Source: Pezicula radicicola (taxonomy: Eukaryota > Ascomycota > Leotiomycetes > Helotiales > Dermateaceae). From it: a DNA stretch of 64,000 bases. The position numbers were made by a program, and so were the translations under genes. Location: positions 3,206 through 67,205 of the forward strand of contig PDUO01000070.1 of the NCBI GenBank assembly GCA_003008705.1, in the 5' to 3' direction. The notes under the pieces are model-generated. The model was not told where the DNA came from, did no database searches, and saw nothing but the letters and a program-made list of their open reading frames with translations. The stretch's first letter is position 1. Every line of letters begins with the position of its first letter. This document shows, in pieces, positions 10,106 to 21,362 of this stretch.

Positions 10106-13100
10106 ATGGCTTCATTTATCTCCTCTAGTTTCCAACTCACATCCAACCAGACAGCCTTGGCATTAATCGTCCCAGAGCACTTACAATCGGAAATCAATTC
10201 TCTGCGTAAATTACACGACAAAAGTTATAGGAAATGGCAGCCTCATATCAACATTATCTATCCCTTCGTGGATCCTTCGAGCCTCTCTTCCGCAGTTACA
10301 ATCTTACGAAAATGTCTCCATAATGAGGAAATCACGAGCGTCCAAGTTAATATTGACGAAACAGGCGTATTTAAACATCGAAGAAATGCTACTGTATTTT
10401 TGAAACCGCGTCTCGAATCCGAAGAGAATATTTGTCAACTACGAAGAATTCTCGTTCAAGCGCTGGGATGTGATGAGAAAGATGGTACTCACGACGGGAT
10501 CTTCAGGCCGCATATGACCATTGGTCAGGCTGGGCTGAATGGGACTGCAATTGAGAAGCTTGTTGAACAGGCTGAGAAGTTGACTGGCCTTGATTGGGAA
10601 GGTAGGAGCCTAGCTGTTTTGCAAAGAGAAAATTCCGGAGAAATGAGAACGGTTGCAGAGCTACCATTGGAAAGCCTTGGTACCGAAAACGATGACGGTA
10701 GGTTCTGCGACTCAAATTCCCGAAATTCTTCTTGTCTAGCTTTCCTCTTGTATGAACATGGAATGAAAGTTGAATTAAAATACGTTTAAGGACACCGATT
10801 CCTAACTGTTTCCAGGCGACAAGCACCTTTCCTTGGATACTGGATGGAGACCTTGCTATTCTTTTAGCTCCGATACTGGATGGAGTCAGACGCCTCAAAA
10901 TACCGATACCGCTATATTGGAGGAGTTAAGCCCAGAAAATGTTACAATCTCGACTTACAACTTGATGGCAGAAACTTTCGCTCCTCCATTTGAATCTCGT
11001 CTCAAACTCATTATTGAGGCTCTGTCATCAGCAGCAGCACCATCAACTTCTTCTACGAAAGTTCTCTGTTTGCAAGAAGTGAACGAGGAAATGCTTCCAC
11101 TTATACTTGCAGAAAGCTTCATCCAAACGAATTTTCCTTACTCAACACATATGTCTTCGTCGCTCCTTCCCAGTCATCGCAATCTGATCACTCTCGCTTC
11201 GAAACATTTTAAAAACTTCCATCTTGAGTTTCCAGAGCGACATAAGGAAGCCTTGATTATCTCATTCTCCGAATTTCCGCTCGAAATCGCCAACGTTCAC
11301 CTAACAAGCGCTTTAACTGACAAAGCCGTGGAGGTAAAAAGGAACCAAATGGGAACGTTAACAAACTTTTTTAAAGACCGGAACGCAGCTGGCAAGGACA
11401 TTCTCGTTACTGGTGATTTTAATCTTACGACCTCCAGTCATACCCTTGATACGGCAGTTTCACAGGACTTTATAAGTCCTGAAACTGCTCAACTAGTTGG
11501 AAGTGTCATCAACACGGATTTTTGGGAAGATGCGTTTGATTCAACCGGAATGGCTTCAACAGATAATGCCAACGATCTGTTCGAGGGAGAAGAAGGGGCG
11601 ACGTTTGATCGAATGACAAATCCTCTAGCTGCAATGTCTGAATCACCAATCGACAACCGTCCACAACGATACGATAGGGTACTTTTCCGGAAAGGGGGAC
11701 GACTTCATCCAGAGAATTACAACATTTTTGGGTTACCAACGGAACAGGGATTTTGCGCGAGTGACCATTATGGGGTCTCTGTAACCCTTAGAATCAACGA
11801 ACCGGACCAAAATACATCCAAGGCTGTCGGTTCTGGTGCGTCGCTGCTTGGCAACATTGAAGTTGTGGAGGACTCGAGTGATATTCAATCTCTCATTGAG
11901 CCATACCTACCTACCATCCAGGACCGAGAGCATCGGCAACGGGCTCTCAATCTATTATACCAAACTCTTACTTCGAACAGTAACATAGAAGATCTCGTTT
12001 TCGCACCGCTTGGTAGTTATCTTATGGATACTTACTCTGCAGACTCCGATGTGGACTTATTGATCATTGGATCAGTCCCTGCAGAAGTGTTTTTCAACTT
12101 CGCCACTACTCAACTACGCGCTTTGGACACCCGTGGAAATGGTGAATTCAAAGGGGTTCACTTCATCAATTCATTGGTCTCGATTATAGAAGTATCTGTC
12201 ATCGGCATTAAGTTCGATTTGCAGTACTGCCAGGCACCAGAACTCCTTGAGAAGTATGCGTCATATCTCAGTCCTGATCTTATGATTGTCCAGCTTGCAC
12301 CACCAGACTAATAAATTTCCCGTCTAGGTACCATTCCACAAACCCTGCTCCAAACTTACAAACCTTGGTATTCGACACAGCGCTCATTTCCTCGCTCCCG
12401 CCATCGTCAATCCGTCCGCTCAATACATACCGAGATGCTGCCTACCTCCTAAATTCACTCCCCGATCTCCCTTCATACAGGGCAGCGCACCGATTTCTAT
12501 CCTTATACCTCAAGCGACGAGGTCTTTACTCAGCAAAATTCGGCTACCTAGGAGGCATCCATCTCTCATTAATGCTAAACCGCGTCGTAAAACTAATCGC
12601 CACAAACTCTAACACAGAAAAATCAGGAATCGAGTCTGAGTTAGAGTCTGAAACCAAAATCTCACCCGCGACCATAATCACGACTTTTTTCGCCTATTAT
12701 GCAAGCTTCGATTGGGCCAATGAAAATGTCACAGATCCAATACTTTCTGATCATAGAAACGTCTCTCGTTCTACGAGGGACGCCATCTTCATCTATTCAA
12801 TTCACAAACCTACAGCACGTCCAAATGTAGCATCAAGTTGTACACGTCTCACAGCTCAAACACTTACGCAAGAATTCACTCTCGCATCTCAGAAGGTACG
12901 AGTTGGAGACTGGCAATGGTGTATCCGGCCCATAGAAGCAAACGTCCTTGATTTCCTCAATGGATTTGGAGCCTTTATTCGTATTGAGGTCGATGTATGG
13001 GATGTGGATGAGGTTGGTGGAGATAAAGTTAGAGAGATGGTTAGTGGACTTGAGAGTAAATTTCCGAGATTATTGGTCGCATTGGGGAGGGTGAGTGGAC

Positions 13101-13810
13101 TTGATGGTCGGTTTTGGCCTGCAAGACTTCGTAATCAAGATGGCGAAAGTAGTGAAAAGGATACGGAGAATCAGTTTAAAGGGTATTACCTTGCTGGAGT
13201 TTCATGTCGGGATGACGATATGGATGCACAGGGGAAAAGACTCTTTACTGGTAAAGTCATCACTGCCATGCGAGAGTTCGAAAGGAGTGTCAAGGAAGCT
13301 AGAGAAATGGAGGGCGGGAATATATGGGTTAGTATGGAAGTTGTTCCTAAGAAGAAGATTGTGGATATGGATCTGATTGTTGATGAGATGGATTGGGGTG
13401 GAGTGGAGGAACCTCATTCGACCAATTCGAAAACCCCAGTACCCGATGAGTCTTATCTCAAGCCGGAGCTGAACGCTGAAGGTTCGAATCTGCAACCAAA
13501 ATCACATCAGAGAGCCCATTCAAATTCTTTACGTCCGGCTCAGGACATTATCTCGCGCATACATTGGGATCCAGGGCTTTCAGTTGATGCCTTTGTCATT
13601 GGATATGAGGATCGTTTCGTTGGTGTAAAGGAGATTGAGCTAGCGAAGTGGAAAAGCGAACAGACAGATGATGAATTCATTCCTAGACATCGGATTGTAT
13701 GGGTGAGGAGGAAAGGAGAAGACGGCGGAGAGAAAGTTTGGGATCGGAGGAAGAAAGTAGATTTAATTTTTGGCAGCGGTGTCGGTAGAGGAAAAGGGGA
13801 GCGTGCTTGA
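10106..13810 (+). CDS. Multidomain RNA repair/processing protein: 2H phosphoesterase - EEP nuclease - poly(A) polymerase-like NTase - MJ1316
   Basis: Exons 10106-10697, 10816-12253 and 12328-13810 join in phase to 1170 residues. Residues 1-195 are a 2H (2'-5' RNA ligase-like) domain with the motifs PHINIIYPF (His47) and FRPHMTIG (His136). Residues about 240-525 are an endonuclease/exonuclease/phosphatase domain with STYNLMAE, LCLQEVNEE, VTGDFN and CASDHYG. From about 590 there is a class I nucleotidyltransferase with GSYL and SDVDLL (Asp609, Asp611), then a poly(A)-polymerase central domain (LYLKRRGLYS, FGYLGGIHLS) and a C-terminal RNA-binding-like part. The last ~90 residues (SRIHWDPGLSVDAFVIGYED...) match the MJ1316 domain, named in the literature as an RNA cyclic-group end recognition domain. 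Inference: it heals or marks RNA ends. The 74-bp second intron has a clear CTAAT branch point. Confidence 0.85.
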
Positions 13811-14031
13811 GTTGGAAGCTGTAGAAGACGAAAGTACTAGGTTAGTTCAGTTGTAAAGGGAGATTCATATGTGTCTATCCAAAAAGTAAATATATTATTG
13901 ATCAACAACAAAAGAAAAGAATATGTAGTATGAAGTAATAGGTTTAAAGGCGTCCCTTGGAACCCGTATCTCTCCCTTCCATCCATCTCAACACTCATCT
14001 CAATGCTCATCTCAACTGACAACAAGTACAA

Positions 14032-15285
14032 TTAGCTCTCGTATGTGTAGCACAAGAAATCGCCCTCAGTAATCCAAACATCTGCAAGTGTCGTTCCCTC
14101 GTTCAACAAAATTCCATCGGTTGGTAGTACAGAGTCCATGCTGAGAGCGGGTGGAGCACCATTTGGGTAGAGCTCGTAGTATGTAATGTTTTGAACACTA
14201 CCACCAGAGAAGGCATTCAAGTTTGCAGTGTTATTGTTTTGCCACAACCACCAAACTCTGTCAACCATCTAAAAGTTTGTTAGCCAAGGCCTTCGAATTA
14301 TCCAGTGAATTAACTTACTGCGTGATGCATCCAGAACATGGGCTCGTTTGCAGAGAATGTAGGACTAGGTGCGTTGTCATAGCAGTATGCGTTCGAGCCA
14401 TCAGGACAAAAACCACCAAGATCACCACCAAGAATCTCGTGTACAGAGCCGTGCGGCCCCTCAAACCCTTCCATTTCCTTCTGGAAACCCTTAAAATCAC
14501 TGGTGTAATTGGCGATCATGGCGTTTATCTTAGCCGGTGTAAAAGTTGCATTTGCATCTATGTATGGGTCAGGGAAAAACTCTGTATCGGCAGCGTCGGC
14601 AATATACGGTTGTAGAGTGTAGTTGCGGCGGAGTCCGTGAGATACAGGATAAGCGAGGGTGAAGTTGGAACTGAAACCACCAGTGCCTACAACGAAGTCA
14701 TTGTCTTCGACACCGGTGATTTGACCGAGACCAGATGTGGGATCGTCGTCCCAAATTGTGGCGTCTTTGACGTCGGCGGAATCTGTAAAAGTGTAAGAAA
14801 CAAGCGCTATATCTAAGTCATTGGAATAAAAGTACCAATTGTCCAATCCCAGTAGGGTGATACACCTGTGTAACCGCAGGAGTTTTTCAGGGCTTGGCCA
14901 TAAGACCAAACAAAGTATCGATGGAATGGAAAGAAGAGACCGGTAAAGTGGATGGTCGGGTTGAGATCAGAATGAACATAAGAGTAATCATCATAGTAAG
15001 AGCTGTCGGAAGTAATGTTGGCAAAATTGGCTGCGTAGGTGCCAACGGTAGAGACCAAAGAATCATTATGGGGAAGTTCGGCCATACACTGGGAGATGCA
15101 AGATTTAGTAAGCGACCACTTCGTCTGGGCAAAATATGCAAACATACCTTGACAGCATCAATCCAAGCAGTCTTTTCATCAGTAGTGAAAGAACGCCATT
15201 CCTTGCGGACTTCCGTTGTAGTACAAGCACCCAAGACGCTGGAGATGCAAGCGCCAAGAACCAACAAGTGTCGAATGGAAGACAT
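14032..15285 (-). CDS. Secreted tyrosinase (type-3 copper oxidase)
   Basis: Exons 15285-15148, 15088-14836, 14782-14319 and 14268-14032 give 363 residues, with introns of 59, 53 and 50 bp. The N-terminus (MSSIRHLLVLGACISSVLGA) is a signal peptide. The CuA site is represented by ELPHNDS and HFTGLFFPFHRYFVW, and CuB by HGSVHEILGGDLGG and FWMHHAMVDRVWWLWQ, so all six copper-ligand histidines appear to be present. YWDWT follows CuA as in the family. Tyrosinases oxidise monophenols and diphenols to quinones, in melanin formation or phenol detoxification. The protein is shorter than the 600-residue intracellular fungal tyrosinases and lacks their C-terminal lid domain; it matches the short secreted fungal class. 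An adjacent polyketide synthase is not seen. Confidence 0.9.
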
Positions 15286-16096
15286 TTTCTTACGTCAAAG
15301 TAAAAGCGAAAGTAAGGTAGCTGCCGAAAGTAAGAACGAGTGTCGATGATGAGAATTAACGCTGTGATATGTTAAGTCTAATATAGTAGAAGTCTGAGAG
15401 GAGGCTTCTCTGAGTTACTCCTCAGGCCACCCTTCTGTCTTGCGGATGGACCTTAGGCCGCGTGGTGAAAAACATGACGAGAGACTTGATAGAGAGACAC
15501 TAGCAAATGAGATGCTCGACATTACGCTCAGAGCCACAGAATTGGTGGTCTCGTGGAGTTGTAGATCAGCGATAACAGAGACACAGCAACTTTTCAAAGT
15601 AGTATGCAGGCTGTGCAGCAAGAGGTGAAGCTTGTGGTACGTGGATTGTGGAGGTGCTTGAGACCCTTACTGGAGCAACGAAAATGGAGAATGTTTGCTA
15701 CAGGTTCCCCAATGTAGTCACACATTTTCCCGTGCTCATTGCACGTCTTCGGGTTCGCGGGACAGAAAAGAGATGATCTTAAGGTTATTTAGAACACCGT
15801 CCACATGTTTGTTCCTAGATTCGTCCAATAAGAACAGTTTAGAGCCTTGTCCCATGCTCGCATCTGAAGAAGAATTTTGTTCCCATATTTTAGCGTTGCA
15901 TCGAGCGACGTAAGCTTGGCTTGGAGACGTGACTGGCCATGCATCCTAGACAATTCTCCGATGCGCCGCAAGACAATACAAGCTTCTTTTCTGACAGATA
16001 GAGATAGGCATCTTGAACACCCCTCTGCACAGACCTAGAATACGCATATTTTCTTGGAATTTTCCAGCACTTGAAACTTTTCGTTTGTAGTTTTTA
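15286..16096. other. Intergenic, possible decayed minus-strand ORFs
   Basis: Upstream of the tyrosinase. Minus-strand open pieces at 15415-15621 and 15789-15971 have some protein-like composition but are separated by stops and show no family motif. Nothing can be named here. Confidence 0.3.
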
Positions 16097-16520
16097 ATCG
16101 TCGGCCGACTCGCTTAGTGTCTAACTAGTTTTATCACGTTCGTTCTAAGTTGGGGAAAGCGATTTAGGTAGGAAAGCAAAGTGTCTAGTTATTAATTTAT
16201 ATAAAGTATGAATTTATAGTAAAATTAGATTTTTACTACTTATTTTTGTATAGAATATATAAAGAAAATATGATAATTCTTTACCTTATAGCTCTATAAT
16301 AATAAATATTCTAGTTTTCTTAGATAATTATATACCTATATTAATAATTAATTAATTAATTTTAGAAGAAAATATATAAGGAATATTGTAATATTTATGT
16401 TTTTAATTCAACTCTTTGCTTTCCTGCCTAAATCGCTTTCCCTGACTAAAAGCGAGTCGGCCGACAATTAAAAGCGACATCATAGCGCATTAGTCAGACA
16501 CTAAGCGAGTCGGCGACGAT
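16097..16520. mobile_element. MITE, 424 bp, long imperfect terminal inverted repeats, TA target site
   Basis: The left end ATCGTCGGCCGACTCGCTTA and the right end, read in reverse complement, match over about 80 bp with small gaps, including the inner block GGGAAAGCGATTTAGG. The element is flanked on both sides by TA (16095-16096 and 16521-16522), the target duplication of Tc1/mariner elements. The centre (16180-16400) is very AT-rich with no ORF, so it is non-autonomous. The right arm carries an extra internal copy of the terminal motif at about 16450-16465. A short relative lies at 55606-55666. Confidence 0.75.
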
Positions 16521-18558
16521 TAGTGCAAAATAGTAAGTAACAGAGTTTTGCACGAGTCAATGTTTTCTAAGTGTTGACTTGCAACTGATACGCACATCCT
16601 TCTTTGACAATTAACATGGAGATCTTACGCGGCATCATCTTCTTTTGAATTGAGCTCTCTGGACCAAAGATAGAACACCACAAGATCAACGGTAAAGAAT
16701 GGGTACTCCAATAAGCGAAGTGTATTGATAAGGCAATGATCTGAAGATTAAGTAGGCTCGCCTAAATCCCACGAGTACAAAACTGGGTCGGCATCACTTC
16801 TTAATTTTGAATTCGTCTGTACCCGTTGCCGGTAGCAAACAATGGGATTGACAACTATGTCAAAGACGCGTCATGGAGTGGTGGGGGAGGGAATTTTGAC
16901 AGCACACAGCACGTCCCCCGAAAGTAAGACACAAGCGACAGATATCCCCAGTTTCTCCACAGTATTAAAGTGATAAGGAGCTACATTGTCCACTACACGT
17001 CCACCACTTCAGACGAAAAGACCTGAAACCTTTTTGTCATGACAAGATGAGCTTCTCTTCCTCTTTAACTGTGCCAAAAATATTTCGAGTCATCATAGTA
17101 TGTTTGTTTATTTCACCGCTATTAGAATGATGAATCCCATCGCTTAAAATTTACCGATATGATCGCCTGCAGGGAATTTGCGGGTGTCTCTCAGTTATAC
17201 ACATAGGGTACTTTCCGCTCAGGTATCTTCCTGGCTCTTTGACATGTCGTCGTAAGCCATCATCGAGATGTAAACGACCATTTGCAGCTGCGAATCCTCG
17301 TTTCCTCGTACTTAGAAGCGATCTGTCCTACACCTTGTCAACTGCTTCAATTCTTCCCACTCTTTCCGTATTCGAAAAATACAAAACTCAATTCTCAACA
17401 TTGATTCATCTCCACTGAGTCTCCCTTTTGGCTTGAGGAGAGTAAAGATGCCACATCGAGAATTCTCTGCAAACCTCTTGCCAAATTCATTTTCTCATAT
17501 CGACTACCCAACCCAAAAAAAAAAGAATTAAAGCTCCAAGCTTCCGGATGCAATCGAAAACAACACTTTTTCTCGCGAAAGAAGCAACATTTATCATAAT
17601 TCGACTTAAGATATGGACTTCAATACAGCTGGTAAACGCTTTCCTCCAAAACAAAAACAAAGAAAGTTGGATAGACTTCAATTGTTTCAACATCTTGACT
17701 TTCAATAGTTTGCAACGCGGACAGCTTTATTTACCAAGTATGCTGCTGATGCTACTGCTATTTTTAGAGTATGTTTATTATGTACCATTTCAAATGCGGC
17801 GAATCTTAGTCTAGACTCAGGCATTATAGGAGGTAATAGGGTAATACTCAATCTAGACTAAATACGCCTCTCCGACTTTATTCTCTGGATTCGGGGCCTA
17901 GTATGATCACAAGAGCACTTCTCTTTCTCTTGATCGAATGAGGAGTAGCGTCATATAGTACAGTATCTGACCCGAAGGTAGCATACTCCCGATAGAAATT
18001 TTACTTTATGTAACATTGTTTCCGGACGGATTGGTCCTAGTTCCGGCACTTCTATATGGCTTATACTAGCTTCTTACTATTTATAACTGAGCCTCATAAA
18101 ACTCTCAATTGAGACTATACTAGTTCATACAACAGCCTAGGCCAGCCGTCGAATAATCACACTCGTTAACTACAACTGCAAGTGTCATACAACATCCAGA
18201 TATCGAGAAATAATATAATTCTCTTTTGTAGACAGCACATCTGATATTGCATTGCACTTCAGGCTCTATGGTTCAAGGCATTCTTTCTATTTTGAGTTGT
18301 CAATTTATTTCTTGTCATTTTAGGTCGAATCTTATTTGAAATCTCTTTTTTGAAGTTCGGAAGATCGGAAGAGGGGGTGGGAGGAGGAGACGACTGACAC
18401 GCCATTTTCTCTGAAGGATTCCCTAGTACTGCATACTCCGAGCGTAGTGGACGTCTCCAAGTTTTCAAAAAATGCAGATTATTTGTGGTTCCCTCGTAAG
18501 TCAACGTTAAGTGACGAAGTCTAACCAATCCTTATGTCTCGTACGTGTACCAAAGACA
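16521..18558. other. Intergenic, no gene recognised
   Basis: About 2 kb between the MITE and the SET-domain gene. Short open frames (17487-17705 minus, 17548-17814 plus, 18259-18528 minus) lack recognisable domains and mostly shadow each other. I see no RNA gene or repeat of note. Confidence 0.4.
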
Positions 18559-20132
18559 TTACGTTTGACCCTCACTATCCAGTCTCCACAACCATTTCTC
18601 AAAAGCAACATCACCTAAACCCTTAGGAGCCATCCCCTTACCAGTTCTCCAACGTTTTGAGACCCCAAAATTCCTATGTCCCGCCGGATTTTCCATCAAT
18701 TCCTTCATTTTTAAAGTTTCTACACTATCTTCTCCCTCGCAAATAACACTTGCTTTATATCCTCTCTCTGCAAGCTTCACCGCTCGAGCTTGGTCACCAT
18801 GGGTTATGCAGATTTGAAAAGCATCGTAATAAAGTCTAGAAATCAAGCCATAAGCACATCCTTTATATTCATCCTCAAGTACTTGAAGCAAGGAGTGACA
18901 ATCTGCGAGACAAAGGTCAGGTTTGCTCATCACACGATCTGGCCGTCCGATTGCATCGTCAAGAGCTTCGATTTGGAGTCGGCGAGCGTCGCTCAGTTCA
19001 AGTTCTGGAGGTGGGAGCGAGCAGACGTTACAAGTGCAGTCAAAGCCGAATGATTCTTTGAGGGAGGCACGACGAGATTCCGAAGGGCCGCTTTGTTTAT
19101 ACGCGATAGTGATTTCTTCGCCGGCCTTGATGAAAGTGGTGGCGTGAATGGTTTCCCATTTCTTTCTGTCATTCCAATTGTGGTGTGCATTTGGCACACA
19201 ACTGTGATTGATGAGTGAAATGGTTGGGTAGATTCCGCCAATGGGAGAACCGGGACCACAGGCTAGGGCATTGGTTTTAACGATGCCGCTGAATGGGTGC
19301 TTGCCCGGGAAGTTATTATGAAGAGAGAGGAATTTTCGCTGTTCGGTCTTTGATAATGATTTGAGTTTTGCTGCAATGCGAGTCTCCATAATGCTGATTG
19401 GGGAGAAGTTTGGTGTGGTAAAAAGCGGTCTTTCCAACAGTATGCATTGACCTTTGGTAATATTTAATCGTGCCACCAGTCCCTTTCCTTTGTCCGGCAC
19501 TGCTTTGATTTCGTAGAGTTCTAAGTTCAACTCGCTGATCGGGTCGGTTCCAAGCACCAATTGAGCTATGCTTGTTGGAATCTCTGGTTCATCGCGCTGC
19601 TAGAGCTGTTAGACACACAGATGCAGTAAGCATGAGTTTGCTATAACGTACCTGCTCGTAAGATTTGAACGATTCATTTACCTCCTTCCAGTCATAAATA
19701 CCTCCTGCACCGTTAAAGTCGTTCCAGCTCTAAACTCGAGAGCCAAAATTGGCATGAGCAATACGTGTAACAGTAGCGATGTATTCCTCTACCCCTTGAG
19801 CGTGATTACCTGAAATCTTGGAGCTGAAGCGCAGGAATTTATGACCTTCGAAAGGGAGCAGCGGGTGTTCGCCTACTTTGAACTCGAGATAGTTGGGTTT
19901 GACCTCTACTAGCTCATCGTTTTCGTAATGCTTTTTGATGAACTCGATGAATGAATTCCAGTTGTGTCTATCCACAGCCCCTTTGGTGAGGCGTGGAACC
20001 ATATCGAATCCTGCGTCAATGCCCATGGCTATTTCTGGGTACTTGTAATACACTGAGAGCAAGAAATTGAGTGAAAAGAAAAAGTGAAGTGACGGAGGGA
20101 CCTGGGTGGTGAAGAATGTTGGGTTTGACCAT
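18559..20132 (-). pseudogene. SET-domain protein with unknown N-terminal domain, interrupted by one in-frame TAG
   Basis: Exons 20132-20102, 20052-19652 and 19596-18559 join in phase to 489 codons, but codon 118 (19732-19730) is TAG. Translation on both sides is coherent: HANFGSRV-stop-SWNDFNGAGG. Residues 1-145 form a conserved-looking domain I cannot name (PEIAMGIDAGFDMVPRL, VGEHPLLPFEGHKFLRF). From about 165, a SET domain follows: KGKGLVARLNITKGQ, SLINHSCVPNAHHNW, GEEITIAY and post-SET Cys FDCTCNVC. It resembles SMYD-like lysine methyltransferases without a MYND finger. No ATG precedes the SET part, supporting one gene rather than two. A CAG to TAG change (C to T at CpA, as in RIP) is the simplest origin. 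A 49-bp first intron has a weak gtccct donor. It could also be a sequencing error or a gene that has recently died. Confidence 0.65.
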
Positions 20133-21362
20133 TTCCGTTTGTCAAGACAGTTAAGTCGCTGTTTGTGCCTCGCTTATATTGGAAGTGGCTAGAGTCTTCT
20201 TGCATGAAATCACAATATTTGCTGCACAGTGACTAAACAGGAAATAGAGCAAACAGAACAAGGTACTCAATGGAAATGGAAGCAGCCCAATGGTGCGCAA
20301 GCTATTAGGACTATAAAACGCTTATAAAAGTTACTGTTGTTGTAAGTGATACATATAATATAACAGATACTAATTTTAATCTTTAGTCTTTTTGATTATA
20401 ATATACAACTTACACAACCCTAACTACCTATGCCACACTCATATATATATAAGGACAGTAAACCTACTTAAATACTAGACATTAGTAATAAATACAATAC
20501 AATTATTAGATTAATATAATGCTCCCTAAAATAATTAATTTTATCTTATTCAAGAATAGTATATTACCTTCTAAATAACAACAATTTCACTACTAACAAG
20601 CATATCTTACTATCGCATTAAAAATGTCATTGCTGAGTTCTAAAGAGCTTAACTAATAAAAACCAAAATCCACAAACTCTATAGGGTAAAAATATAACAA
20701 AAATATTAAAGTTTGTTTTGTGCAGTTCTCACACATATAAATAAAAGATCTAGGCGATATCAATTATAACTAGAACAGTAAACTTAAACGCATTACAATA
20801 TAGTCTTTATCTCCCTCCCTATTACACCTCTCGCTTAAATAATCTACCCCCTAGACATAGCATTGTTCCTACTAGGTAAGACACTTGCTAATAATGTTAG
20901 AACTGATTACACTAGCTAATACTACAACTATTATTCTAATGCCATGCACATTTCTCTTAATACCCTTTGAATTTTTCTATGTCGAATTTTTATCCTTGAT
21001 ATTATTGTCCAAAGCTCTACAGGTATCTCCTACCTCCAATCTCTTGTGTTTTCGTCAAATAGTAGGTTTTATTCCTGACTGCCTCGCCTACTATTAGAAT
21101 TTGTTTATAATACGGCTCCCACGAACTCTATGTTCAGTTTCTATCGAACAATAAAATTGAAATAAAGTGTTTTTGTGGTCTAGCATCTTTCTAGACAACT
21201 AACGAAGGTTGACATGTCAAGTGATTCAAGCTAGATTCATCGCAAATAAAGCACTTTTATTGAAGAATTGGAATTTTTATACATCAAAAGGCACGCTCAA
21301 CTTTATATAAACTTCAATCTTAAAAGCTACATATAATCACACACACCCCGCAACCCAGACTC
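20133..21362. other. AT-rich intergenic
   Basis: 20300-21300 is strongly AT-rich without a supported gene; probably decayed repeat DNA. The first 150 bp would be the promoter of the SET-domain gene, the last 150 bp the 3' side of the protease gene. Confidence 0.45.

Noticed and set aside
12254..12327. Alternative donors gtcctg or gtccag for intron 2 of the RNA-repair gene
   Set aside because: Neither gives the right phase with the tctag acceptor; GTATGC does and restores LLEKYHS.
14223..14615. Plus-strand ORF over the tyrosinase gene
   Set aside because: Antisense shadow of the well-supported tyrosinase exons 3 and 4; no family resemblance.
19652..19732. An intron that would remove the TAG codon in the SET gene
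   Set aside because: The only acceptor is at the codon itself and the best donor would leave a 35-nt intron and delete coherent protein sequence.
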